From assembly GCF_000242455.2 (NCBI RefSeq), contig NC_019892.1, forward strand, positions 5,022,001 to 5,086,000: DNA of 64,000 nt, read 5' to 3'. The stretch is from Singulisphaera acidiphila DSM 18658. GTDB taxonomy: Bacteria; Planctomycetota; Planctomycetia; Isosphaerales; Isosphaeraceae. Shown here in pieces: positions 1-8,363 of the stretch; position 1 is the stretch's first letter; the number at the start of each line of letters is the position of its first letter. Both the position numbers and the translations under genes were made by a program. The notes under the pieces were generated by a model that was given only the letters and a program-made list of their open reading frames with translations, was not told where the DNA came from and did no database searches.

Positions 1-40
1 AAGTTCGCTCCCTAAGAATGGCAGGACAAGCGGCGCATAG

Positions 41-67
41 AAAAGCCTCACCAGGAGTGGGTGAGGC
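41..67 (-). terminator. Intrinsic terminator of the downstream secreted hypothetical
   Basis: Read on the minus strand, an 8-bp perfect stem (GCCTCACC / GGTGAGGC, positions 60-67 and 45-52) with a 7-nt loop is followed at once by TTTTCT. It lies about 45 bases past the stop codon at 112, so it probably ends that transcript. Confidence 0.7.
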
Positions 68-111
68 TCGACAATCAAGAGAAAACTCAAGCAGACTTCT
101 CAGGGCGTGAT

Positions 112-669
112 TCAGTCGACATGAACTGAAACACGTTTGCCCATTTTTACAGAACCAGGGAATTCCTCAGCATTGGGGAACGTCCCTTCTTTATACTTCA
201 GGGGGGGGGAAGCGAATGGAGTCTTGGGGTCGCAGAGAAACACAAAAGCGAAGTAGTCCCCAGGAGGTATACGCATATTCATTGCGAATGGCACGCTCGA
301 CTCTTTGTCTGGATCGGTCACCAACACGTCGGGGTGCGTGCGCAAATTGACGAGCTTGCCTATTTTGCTAGAAACTTTGTTAGGTCGCTCGTAGATCGCG
401 ACGAAAATCTGAAGATGGCGTTGGTGAATCCATTGACCAGAATCGGTGATATTCAGTCTCACTGGGAAACCACCCACGCCATTGACGTGCGGCATCTCTG
501 CTTCGCCAGCGACATTATTGGCAATCGTAAAAGCCGCCCTTCTCACCAGGGGAGCATTCCCAGCAAGTTGCGAATCTACCCTTTGGGCAAGCAAGTTGCC
601 ATTCAAGAATAACCCTGCAACCAAGGAAGGCAGCACTAGACCAATCGCAATGAAGTTGAATCGTCGCAT
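112..669 (-). CDS. Secreted hypothetical protein
   Basis: A protein of about 185 residues of unknown function. The start is set at the ATG at 669, because AGGAAA lies 7 bases upstream and the protein then opens with a typical signal peptide (MRRFNFIAIGLVLPSLVAGLF). A longer reading to 735 adds a non-hydrophobic extension and is less likely. No domain was recognised. The C-terminal half has beta-rich spacing (VTDPDKESSVPFAMNMRIPPGDYFAFVFLCDP), suggesting an extracytoplasmic beta fold. It appears to be a single-gene transcript closed by the hairpin at 41-67. That it is a real secreted protein is an inference from start, signal and length. Confidence 0.6.
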   Translation of the reverse strand: MRRFNFIAIGLVLPSLVAGLFLNGNLLAQRVDSQLAGNAPLVRRAAFTIANNVAGEAEMPHVNGVGGFPVRLNITDSGQWIHQRHLQIFVAIYERPNKVSSKIGKLVNLRTHPDVLVTDPDKESSVPFAMNMRIPPGDYFAFVFLCDPKTPFASPPLKYKEGTFPNAEEFPGSVKMGKRVSVHVD

Positions 670-735
670 CAGTATTTCCTGAATTGTCCGATCGGCATTC
701 ATGTCACGCAAAATCCGGATTTCTCGCGGTCTCAA

Positions 736-1712
736 TCTGTTGTAGAGTATGCATATAATGTGATTATGTTAGTTGTGCCAATGGTCGTTAGGTTTATCGC
801 AAGCGATAACGTTAAGCGTAGATTGTCCGCGATAGGTTTCCGCCCTGCCTGTAAGGAATATTCGTTGTGCTCATTTTTGAATAGGTAATGTGCTTCTCGT
901 TGAACTATGGATGATTTTTTTGTGTCCTTTGCTGAGGCGTGGGTGCTGCTGGAGGGAAAGTCTCCACGTCGGGAATGAAGTCCGTGAGCGTCGAAATTCT
1001 GTAGACGAACCCTTGTTGAATACGAGTCGTGCGGATGTATAGGGATTTGTGTTTATGGATTTATGGTTGCAGTTGCTGTAAATGAAGCCATTGGTGCATT
1101 CTTTGTAATTGTCCGAATTTGAAAGCCTGAGACGCAGGATCATTCAATGGTTACCTGCTAATCCTGTCAAGATCGCTTCCGGGGATGAAAAATTTGATTG
1201 GATATTTCGAAGCCGACTTCCTCGCCTTAATATCGCCCGAACTGACGACTGGTAAATAGCTTGCTGCTGATTCCTGATCCCGAGTGAAGTTTTTGTGAAG
1301 GTGTCGCCGCGTATGGCGGCAAAGTAACCGAGCAGCGACATCTTCGGATTTTTACATTGTCGCATGCTGGTTTGAGTGGTTCAGCTCTGTTCCAAAGAAG
1401 TAGCTTGTAGGAGCCTCCAAGCCTATGTTTCGCACATCTTGGGTTCATTATGTCCGAATTTCCGGCGGCCTGCAATTTCAGCGATCGTAGGCCAGGTCCG
1501 CTACAGGATGTACCGGGTGGCCTATGAGTGGGTGCTGGCCCACCGGATCGACCCGGGGTTGATCCGGCGCTTCGTAGATGTCGCCCTCGGGGGACAACGC
1601 GATGCTTCCACGACACGGGAGACAACGTGGACATCAATGACCCATCTGTCCCGCTGGCCCATGTCACGCTCCCTGCCCAGTACGTTAAAACGGCTCGAGG
1701 GGCGATGACCAA
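736..1712. other. Long spacer without a convincing gene
   Basis: About 980 bases. The part from 736 to 1440 is relatively AT-rich and carries no open frame with protein-like composition. From about 1440 to 1712 the base composition rises and two plus-strand frames look weakly coding, one reading DNVDINDPSVPLAHVTLP near 1630-1680, but neither has a start signal or a recognised family. It may be an eroded gene 3' end. No RNA gene or hairpin was noticed. Confidence 0.4.
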
Positions 1713-2189
1713 TCAGCCGAAGTCGTAGACTGTCACCTCGACCGCTTGCGAGGTCAGTTCGTCGGAGATGATCGGCTCGATTTCCTCCCAACGGCCCCCG
1801 GCTAAGCCGCAGCCGATCCGGGGCATGTGGACGCTCGTTCCCAACGTCTTGGCCTCAACGGCCAGCTTCTTCAGGCAGGCACGCACCGCCTCGTAACGGA
1901 TCGGCGGGCCGTTGGAGCCCGTCTTCATACCCCTCTGGGCCACCATGTTGGCGACCCAGACATGTGGCTCGACCTGGACAAGTTGGATCGCACCGAGGCC
2001 GAAATCGTTCTGCGAGCGGCCCTTGTGCCAGGCACGATATTCCGCTTCTGGCCCCGCCCAACGCTTGGAAATGGCGAGGACGAACCCCTTGCCCCATCCG
2101 CCGAGGTCGTTGCAGACGTGGGCGATGACCTTGTTCCCCTTGGCCTGCGGCTGGGTGGCATCTCCCTGCACATAGCTGATCGTTGCCAT
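1713..2189 (-). CDS. Macro-domain protein (ADP-ribose binding / de-ADP-ribosylating)
   Basis: 158 residues, the usual length of a stand-alone macro domain. The N-terminal strand and loop ISYVQGDATQP, the HVCNDLGGWGKGF loop around residues 24-36, and the late MPRIGCGLAGGRWEEI segment (about 122-137) match the ADP-ribose-binding pocket of the ALC1/TARG1/POA1-like macro subfamily, which hydrolyses ADP-ribose-1''-phosphate or removes ADP-ribose from proteins or nucleic acid. The IGCGLAGG loop is the typical GxGxxGG phosphate loop. AGGAGG stands 9 bases before the ATG. No toxin partner (for example a DarT) is adjacent, so it is a free-standing enzyme here. The substrate cannot be told from sequence alone. 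Confidence 0.85.
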   Translation of the reverse strand: MATISYVQGDATQPQAKGNKVIAHVCNDLGGWGKGFVLAISKRWAGPEAEYRAWHKGRSQNDFGLGAIQLVQVEPHVWVANMVAQRGMKTGSNGPPIRYEAVRACLKKLAVEAKTLGTSVHMPRIGCGLAGGRWEEIEPIISDELTSQAVEVTVYDFG

Positions 2190-2942
2190 CGCCTCGGGCC
2201 TCCTGACGTCCCGCCTCCGGTAAGTCCCGGCCCCCGAACTCTACCGTTGGATATCTCCGTAGGGAAGGGGAGCCGCCAGGCACTTCAGCAGGGCTCATTG
2301 GGCTGTTCAGGGGGATCGCCATCGCCCGGTCTGCCTTGATGAGTTGCCGCTATCTCCTATCTTAAGCGTAGTCCAGATGCCTGGCCACGGGGAAAGAGGA
2401 TGCTCTGCTAATCAGTACGGACTACCTTGCACGAATTCTTTCGCTATTGCGTATTTGATATGCGCTGGCCCTGGGGTGTAATCGCAGGGGCTATTTTCAG
2501 GGGATGGAGCGAAGAAATCCAACGCAATGTGAAATTCGGAATTCTCGATTCACGAAGATTGACAATGCCTCGGTGCCATGCGATCGTGATTTTCCGAATT
2601 GGCCTTTCCGTTCGCAATTACCGGATCATGATGGGGGCTGAGCGATTCCACTCCATGTTCACCCGTGGCTGTGATCCCCGTTGGACCCAGGCCGGTTTTC
2701 TCGGGAATTCCAGGGCTGGGATTCACGCCGCCCCCGAGAATGCCCGGGCTGATTGAGAAGTCGCCGCAAGAGAACGTCATCGGTTTTTGACCTCTGTAGT
2801 GATGTTGAGATACCGCCGGCAGGACAATCGAGCGTTTAGACCCCATGGCTCGGTTCGACGGCGGCCACTTTGAGAGAGAACCGTAGAAGTCTCAGATGTT
2901 ATCGCCTATGAGGCCGACCCCAGGTCGGGCCGGATATCCCCT
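2190..2942. other. Spacer with no supported gene
   Basis: About 750 bases between divergently oriented genes. Open frames on both strands (for example 2427-2756 plus and 2550-2846 minus) lack ribosome sites, have scattered composition and resemble no family. The stretch should hold the promoters of the macro-domain gene (minus) and of the glycosyltransferase cluster (plus), but no clear promoter was found. Confidence 0.4.
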
Positions 2943-4538
2943 ATGCCTCGCAGTTGGACCACTGCTCCTGCTCTTCTCGCCCAGGTCACGGCCGTCCATG
3001 TGGCGGCGGCGGCGGCCCGAGCTTCGGTTGTCGGCGGCTGGTCGCTCGCGTTCGACGAGGCGTTCTCCTGGAGGATGTCGCGGTATCCCGTGGCCGAGTT
3101 GGTGGCGCGAACGGCCCGCGATGTTCACCCGCCGGCGTACTACCTGTTGCTGAAGGGGTGGACCCATTGGCTGGGCGACTCGCCCGAGGCGATGCGGCTG
3201 ATGTCGGTCGGCCTCGCGGCGCTGGCGGGGCTGGCCTTGCACGGCCTGATTCGGGAGGTGACGGCCCCGGGGCGAGGCCGTGACTGGGCCTGCCTGCTCG
3301 CGGCGATCCTGGTGGCGACCAGCCCGCTCATCAACCGCCACGCGGTGGAAGCACGGATGTACCCGATGGCGGCGGCCTTGGCGGTCCTGGCGGGGTGGGC
3401 CCTGCTGGCGGCGCTCCGGCGCGGGGGACGGTCGTTACTCTGGTGGGCCGTTTACGCCGGGGCCTCGGCCTTGGGGTGTTACGTCCATAATTATGGCTTG
3501 TTCCTGATGGTGGCGCAGACGACGTTCCTGGCGGCGTGGTGCCTGGCTCGATCCGGCCTGTCGCCGGCCAAGCTCTGGGCAATGCCGGAAGCGCGGTTGG
3601 GCCTTCTTGCGACGGGGGCCGTGGCCCTGGCGTATTGGCCTTGGCTCCCGGTCGCGATGGCGCAGTCGCGTCAGGTCGAGGCTGACTACGTGACGGGCCC
3701 GCTCGGGCTCGGCCTGTTCGCGAACGAGATCGGGCACCTCTTCACCGGGCTCTACTGGCTGGCCGCGCCGCCCATGCCCGAGGTCTGGTGCGCGGGGCTG
3801 CTGATTCTGCTCACGCTGCTGGCCGTCGGCCGGGGGGAGGCCGACCGGTTCCTGGGCCTCATGATCGTCGGACCGATTGGGCTGGGGGTGCTGGCCTCGC
3901 TCGTCGTGGGCCGGAACGTCTTCTTCTCGCGGTACTGCTACCCCGCCGCCTTTGCGGTCGCGGGGGGCCTGGCGGTCCTGATCGCGCGGATTCCCGACCT
4001 GATGACGCGGGTGGCCGCCTCAATCCTGGCGGTCACCACCACGGCGAGTCTGACGGCCTCGCTGTACGACCGGATCGGCCCCGAGCGGCATCCGGGGCTC
4101 CTCGGAGCGACCCGTGAACTCGCTCGGCGCTGGCGGCCCGGAGAGGCCGTTTTCGTCTTCGGCCCGGAGATCTACCTGGCGCTGCAACTTGACTCGCGCC
4201 GGCTCGGCTTCGCACCTCCTCGGATGATCCGGACGACCCGCCGCCCCCTGGAGCACTACCGGGGCGGCCCGGTGATCGACCCGGCCGAGATCACGACGCC
4301 AGAGGAGGCCGCCGCGCTCGCCGGCTCGTCGGCCTGGGTCGTCGAAGCTCGATCGGCCTGGCGGTACGTCACGCCGCTGCCTCCAGGCTGGCGACGTACC
4401 GACGAACGCCGGTTTCCCGAGGTCCGCATCGCCGGCCGGGACATGGTCTTCCTCGATCGCATTGACTGCGGAACCCCCACAACGGCCGTCGCGGTGAACC
4501 AGGACTTGTTGACGTTGAAGCGGAGGCGGCGACCATGA
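2943..4538 (+). CDS. GT-C fold membrane glycosyltransferase (GT39/ArnT-like)
   Basis: 531 residues with about ten hydrophobic segments, consistent with the GT-C superfamily that moves sugars from lipid-phosphate donors on the outer face of the membrane. The first extracytoplasmic loop has the acidic pair DE (residues 38-39, AFDEAFSWR) and the HPPAYYLLL motif (about 62-70), both typical of the family; a second loop carries the conserved arginine-rich NRHAVEARMY. The C-terminus ends in a soluble domain (about 400-531). It is the first gene of a five-gene same-strand cluster, and its stop overlaps the next start by four bases (ATGA at 4535), indicating translational coupling. No ribosome site is obvious at the ATG. 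The acceptor is unknown; modification of the nearby cysteine-rich peptide is only a guess. Confidence 0.8.
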   Translation: MPRSWTTAPALLAQVTAVHVAAAAARASVVGGWSLAFDEAFSWRMSRYPVAELVARTARDVHPPAYYLLLKGWTHWLGDSPEAMRLMSVGLAALAGLALHGLIREVTAPGRGRDWACLLAAILVATSPLINRHAVEARMYPMAAALAVLAGWALLAALRRGGRSLLWWAVYAGASALGCYVHNYGLFLMVAQTTFLAAWCLARSGLSPAKLWAMPEARLGLLATGAVALAYWPWLPVAMAQSRQVEADYVTGPLGLGLFANEIGHLFTGLYWLAAPPMPEVWCAGLLILLTLLAVGRGEADRFLGLMIVGPIGLGVLASLVVGRNVFFSRYCYPAAFAVAGGLAVLIARIPDLMTRVAASILAVTTTASLTASLYDRIGPERHPGLLGATRELARRWRPGEAVFVFGPEIYLALQLDSRRLGFAPPRMIRTTRRPLEHYRGGPVIDPAEITTPEEAAALAGSSAWVVEARSAWRYVTPLPPGWRRTDERRFPEVRIAGRDMVFLDRIDCGTPTTAVAVNQDLLTLKRRRRP

Positions 4539-5797
4539 AACGGATCGGGCGCGTTGGCGTTTTGGCTCTGCTCGCCACGACGGCGGCGGTTGGCGCGTGG
4601 TGGTTGAGGCAGCCGCGCGCGTCGACGACGGGCGCGGTCCGGGTCGCCCCCTTGACGGTCCGGCCGATCGTGCCGGCGATCGACGCCCGGCTCGACGGGG
4701 CGGAAATCACCCGGCAGACCGATCGGCTCTGGCCCGAGCGGAAGGCGCCCCTGGGGGAAATCATCCACGCCCTCCGGGTCTTCCGCCCTGAGGACCAGGC
4801 CCCGACAGGGCGGCCGAGCTTCGCCGAGATGCGGGGGGTGCTGCTCAACTCGGAGTCGAACCAAGGTTGGTTCAACGGATCGCTCTCGTTCATCGAGACG
4901 CGGCATGGCCTCCGGTTCGTCCCCCCCTCGGCGCGAGCGGGGCACCCTGAGCAGCAGCCGCACACCGACCAGGTGCTTTCCATTCTGGGCGAGCTGGGGG
5001 TTCCGCTCGATGCGATGATCCGGACCCCCGCTGGCGACCGGCCGGTCCGCGCCTTGTTCGACGACGCCGTGGCCGAATTCCAGATCGAGCAGGAGCTCGA
5101 GTGGACCGCCGTGGCGCTGGCCCTCTACCTGCCGCCCGCGCGGTCCTGGACCAACCGGTTCGGCGAGGCGACCGACTTCGACGCTTTGGCCCGCGAGCTG
5201 ATGGGCCGTCCGCTGGCCCGGGCGAGCTGCGCCGGGACGCACACCCTCTACGCCCTGGCGATGATCCATCGGACCGACGCGATGGTCCCGGTCCTTTCGG
5301 CCCCGGTCCGCGACGCCCTTCGGGACCTACTGACGCGGGTATCGGCCGAGGTCGCCACCGGCCAGCGCGACGATGGTTCCTTCAACCCTCGCTGGCATCG
5401 TCGGGTCACCGGCTTGCCCTGGTACGCCCGCTACCAGGCGATGCGCCGGAGCTCCGGCCCAGGACACGACCTCCCGGATCTCGACCTTGAGGGGGAGGCT
5501 GCCGACTCGATTGAGCAAAAGGTTCTGGTGACGGGGCATCATGTCGAGTGGACCTTGATGCTCCCGCCCGAAATGCAGATGCCGCCCAAGGTGCTCGCAG
5601 GCGCTGCGGGGTTCCTCGCCCGGGTGCTGAGCGAGGCGTCCGACGGCGAGGTCGGTCACTCGTTCTGCCCGTTCAGCCACGCGGCCCGGTTCCTCCGCCA
5701 GGCCGCGTCGGCCGGGCCGGGGGCGACGATTCAGGGAGCAGACGGAGCCGGCCCAACGGGGGCTGGCCCGAGATTCCGCCCCGTGGGGGCGGAGTAG
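4535..5797 (+). CDS. Membrane-anchored or secreted hypothetical, possibly alpha-helical toroid
   Basis: 420 residues starting inside the stop of the glycosyltransferase gene (ATGA). Residues about 5-22 (RVGVLALLATTAAVGAWWL) form a signal peptide or N-terminal anchor, so the rest is extracytoplasmic. The body is helical, with repeated motifs such as CAGTHTLYALAMIHR (about 230), DDGSFNPRWHRR and VTGHHVEWTLMLPPE (about 330), like the ladders of alpha/alpha toroid enzymes or polysaccharide-processing proteins. No family was recognised with certainty. The C-terminal 25 residues are low-complexity Gly/Ala. Its coupling to the glycosyltransferase suggests a joint role in glycan or peptide handling outside the cytoplasmic membrane. 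Confidence 0.7.
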   Translation: MKRIGRVGVLALLATTAAVGAWWLRQPRASTTGAVRVAPLTVRPIVPAIDARLDGAEITRQTDRLWPERKAPLGEIIHALRVFRPEDQAPTGRPSFAEMRGVLLNSESNQGWFNGSLSFIETRHGLRFVPPSARAGHPEQQPHTDQVLSILGELGVPLDAMIRTPAGDRPVRALFDDAVAEFQIEQELEWTAVALALYLPPARSWTNRFGEATDFDALARELMGRPLARASCAGTHTLYALAMIHRTDAMVPVLSAPVRDALRDLLTRVSAEVATGQRDDGSFNPRWHRRVTGLPWYARYQAMRRSSGPGHDLPDLDLEGEAADSIEQKVLVTGHHVEWTLMLPPEMQMPPKVLAGAAGFLARVLSEASDGEVGHSFCPFSHAARFLRQAASAGPGATIQGADGAGPTGAGPRFRPVGAE

Positions 5798-5885
5798 AGC
5801 AGGCTGTGGGAGTGGGACAACCGATCCGGCTGCGTTTGGTTCGGATCTTGGCCCCTCCCGGTCCTTCAACGACGGAGTTCTTGTA

Positions 5886-6245
5886 ATGCGTCGATTGAGC
5901 TGGATCCTGGGTTCAACTTTAGGTATCGCGACCTTGCTCCTGACCCTCGGGTCGGCGGTCGCCCCGGCGTCTTCGCTTAACCTCGTTTCCGACGACGAGG
6001 CGGCCAAGTTGGTTGGCGGTCAGACTGGCTGCGGCTGGGATGTGATCATCATCGACAACAATGGTTGTGGCGCCCCCTCGAAGACCCTTTTGGGCGTTCC
6101 CTACGAGTGGTGCCCGGTGGCGGTCCATCGGTCCCCCAACGGCGTTCCGGGGAGCCTTTGCGTACTCTCACGCTATTGCTACAACTGCGGTAATAACTGC
6201 AATATGCACGACGACACTCAGTTCCTCTGCTATCCTCAGCCCTGA
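5886..6245 (+). CDS. Secreted eight-cysteine peptide precursor with a double-glycine leader motif
   Basis: 119 residues. GGAG lies 8 bases before the ATG. Residues 1-30 are a Sec-type signal peptide (MRRLSWILGSTLGIATLLL onwards). It is followed by a short segment ending LVSDDEAAKLVGG at residue 45, which fits the double-glycine leader consensus of bacteriocin-type peptides (hydrophobic at -12 and -4, Glu at -8, Gly-Gly at -2/-1). After the Gly-Gly come 74 residues with eight cysteines, one each in TGCGW, NGCGA, EWCPV, SLCVL and FLCYP plus the cluster YCYNCGNNC, consistent with four disulfides. The next gene encodes a C39-like peptidase, the enzyme class that cuts after Gly-Gly. Having both a Sec signal and a GG motif is odd, since classical GG leaders are cut by the cytoplasmic face of an ABC exporter. 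Confidence 0.75.
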   Translation: MRRLSWILGSTLGIATLLLTLGSAVAPASSLNLVSDDEAAKLVGGQTGCGWDVIIIDNNGCGAPSKTLLGVPYEWCPVAVHRSPNGVPGSLCVLSRYCYNCGNNCNMHDDTQFLCYPQP

Positions 6246-6289
6246 TGCCCGGTCGTCGTCTGTTCGAGCGCCTGGCGACCGCGCCGGGC

Positions 6290-6329
6290 GCTCTTTTTCG
6301 CCGGCCCACTCGGGCCGGCGAAAAAGAGC
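6290..6329. terminator. 18-bp perfect hairpin between the peptide gene and the peptidase gene
   Basis: Arms 6290-6307 and 6312-6329 are perfect complements around a 4-nt ACTC loop. Each arm contains a CTCTTTTTC / GAAAAAGAG tract. It begins 45 bases after the peptide stop and ends 51 bases before the peptidase start. Such a hairpin would partly stop transcription, or protect an upstream mRNA end, and so give more peptide than processing enzyme, as is common in peptide-export operons (inference). Confidence 0.7.
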
Positions 6330-6380
6330 CGACCCCTTGTCTCCTGTCGAAGTCGGATCGGATTATCTTCACGAGAGGGC

Positions 6381-8363
6381 ATGACCGTGGCGAGCGTCGT
6401 ACGAATCCTCATTCTTCTGGCGGCTGGTCTTCTGGCGGACGGAGCTTCGGCGCGAGGGCAGGCCCCCGCCGTCGCGGGTGACGACGCGACGCGGTCGGAT
6501 CAATGGCGGAATGCCCAGCGCTGTGGGATCAATGCCGCGTATGTGTTTCTTGGCCTCCAGGACATTAAGGCCGACTACGAATGGCTCCTCCATCGGATCG
6601 GTGTCGGGGATCGCGGCAGCACGTTGAAGGACCTTCGGATTGCGACCTCTGAGGCCGGCCTGCCCACCGTCGTCGCCAAGACGACGCTCGAGGGCCTGGC
6701 CCGGACGCCGATGCCCGTCGTGGCCCACATGGAGCGGCAGAGCTCAAGTGAGTTCTCACGCGACCCTCGCGGGCATTACGTCGTCGTGCTCTCGGTCAAC
6801 GACCGGATGGTCCGCTACGTCGACGGGACGACCGGGAGCCTGACGTTGGCCCCTCGGCTCGACTTCACCCGCGAGTGGACCGGCTACGTCCTTGCCGCCG
6901 CCGGGGGCCGGCAGGCGGCGGGGTGGCCCCGCCCTCCTTGGCTCGGGGTGGCCGCCGCCGGCCTGTTCTCGGCCGCCGCCTGGGGAGCCTTGTTCCTCGC
7001 CTGCCGCGCCTCGGCCGCGCGAGGGCGAGGCGTTGTCGCCGGGTTCGGGCTCGTCCTCGTCCTGGTCACGGCGGCCGGGACCGCCGCTGCTGCCGATGAT
7101 CCGCCGAAGCCAAGGCCGGTGCCGACGGTCGCCGAGGTCCGCGCCGAGATCGAGGCTCAGCGTGCCCGGACCACGGCGCTTCTGGTCAGCTACGCGACCA
7201 AGCAGACGGCCCTGGCCGAGCCGGCGATCCTCGTGAAATACCTCAACAAGCTCTACCTGCGCAACGACCGGATCGAGGACGCCTTCAAGGGGCCCAAGCG
7301 ATTTCACAAGGTCAGCCAGCCGAGCCAGGCCGCTCCGATCGCCCCGCTCGCGCCGCCCGAGGTCGATCCCAATGCGCCTCCCGCCATCCGCGAGAACCAG
7401 GAGCGGCTCCGCAAAGCGTACGAGGACAACGCCGCGAAGACGAAAGCTTCGGCGAAAGCCCCGGGGAAGTCGGAAAAGATCACCTTCCAGCCCGAGGAGG
7501 CGTGGGCCTACAACGGCAACGGGCTCGACCTCAAACGCCTGATTCGCGGGCTCTCCGAGGTGCACGACTACCGCAAGGACGGGACCAGGATGGTCTTTCA
7601 GTCGGGCTATCTCCAGAACGTCGGTTGGGAGCCGGATGACCCCACGTTCCCCAAGGCGGGGCGGGAAGTCCGCAACGCGATGACCTTGCCTGGGGTCTTC
7701 AGCGTGTTCCAGTACAAGGTGAAGCCGACGACCGAGACGGTGGAGGACGGTTCGGTCTGCGTCGTCCTCACGGGACGAGGCACCATGGCGGGCCTTGAGG
7801 TCGAGAGCAAGCTTTGGCTCGACCTTGACCACGGCCTGATGCTCCGCCGCCATGAGTTGGCCCAGGTCAGCGACGGAACCGTCGGGCTCCGGGTCGAGGC
7901 CGACGAACCGAAGTCGGTCCCGGGCGCCGAGGGGATTTACCTGCCGGGCCGCTGCCGGTTCTTCGAGTTCGCCCCGCCGTATGCCCCGGCCAACTTGAAG
8001 GGCAAGGGCCTGGCGCAGACCGAGATGACCCTGCTCGAGTCCAAGGCCAACGACCTGGTTCCCGACTCCCTCTTCGAGTTGACCGCGCCGCCGGGGACGC
8101 TCGTCAACAACTACCGGATGGGGAACGAGATCGGCTTGCAGGCCGGCTATCCGGTGGAGTTCGTCGTTCCGGCCGACGCCACCAAGCTCGATTCCGTCAT
8201 CGACCAGGCCCAGCAAGCGGCCTCGCGGACGCGGGCTCAGTCGTCCGGCAGCCGTTGGCTCATCATGATCAACCTGGCTGGCGTGTTGGTGCTGGCGCTG
8301 GTCATCGCCGGCCGTCGATTCCTTCGCCGGAAGTCGCAATCGACCGAGGGGCCGAAATCATGA
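6381..8363 (+). CDS. C39-like cysteine peptidase domain fused to an extracytoplasmic LolA-like domain
   Basis: 660 residues. A signal peptide or anchor (about 4-25) is followed by a papain-like C39-type domain (about 40-172) with all three catalytic residues visible: Cys48 in QRCGINAAYVFL, His132 in RGHYVVVLS and Asp148 in RYVDGTTG. Then come two hydrophobic segments (about 188-208 and 217-237); the second resembles an internal signal peptide (VLVLVTAAGTAAAADD). The rest (about 240-625) is an extracytoplasmic domain like outer-membrane lipoprotein-sorting proteins, ending in a C-terminal membrane helix (about 632-650) with a basic tail. The C-terminal half is a paralogue of the next gene. There is no ABC exporter module, so cleavage would take place outside the membrane. 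GTG at 6387 is an alternative start better spaced from GAGAGGG. Confidence 0.75.
   Translation: MTVASVVRILILLAAGLLADGASARGQAPAVAGDDATRSDQWRNAQRCGINAAYVFLGLQDIKADYEWLLHRIGVGDRGSTLKDLRIATSEAGLPTVVAKTTLEGLARTPMPVVAHMERQSSSEFSRDPRGHYVVVLSVNDRMVRYVDGTTGSLTLAPRLDFTREWTGYVLAAAGGRQAAGWPRPPWLGVAAAGLFSAAAWGALFLACRASAARGRGVVAGFGLVLVLVTAAGTAAAADDPPKPRPVPTVAEVRAEIEAQRARTTALLVSYATKQTALAEPAILVKYLNKLYLRNDRIEDAFKGPKRFHKVSQPSQAAPIAPLAPPEVDPNAPPAIRENQERLRKAYEDNAAKTKASAKAPGKSEKITFQPEEAWAYNGNGLDLKRLIRGLSEVHDYRKDGTRMVFQSGYLQNVGWEPDDPTFPKAGREVRNAMTLPGVFSVFQYKVKPTTETVEDGSVCVVLTGRGTMAGLEVESKLWLDLDHGLMLRRHELAQVSDGTVGLRVEADEPKSVPGAEGIYLPGRCRFFEFAPPYAPANLKGKGLAQTEMTLLESKANDLVPDSLFELTAPPGTLVNNYRMGNEIGLQAGYPVEFVVPADATKLDSVIDQAQQAASRTRAQSSGSRWLIMINLAGVLVLALVIAGRRFLRRKSQSTEGPKS

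Noticed and set aside
6756..8339. A 527-residue minus-strand protein
   Set aside because: It is antisense to the C39-like fusion, which has clear catalytic motifs and a signal peptide; composition is that of a shadow frame.
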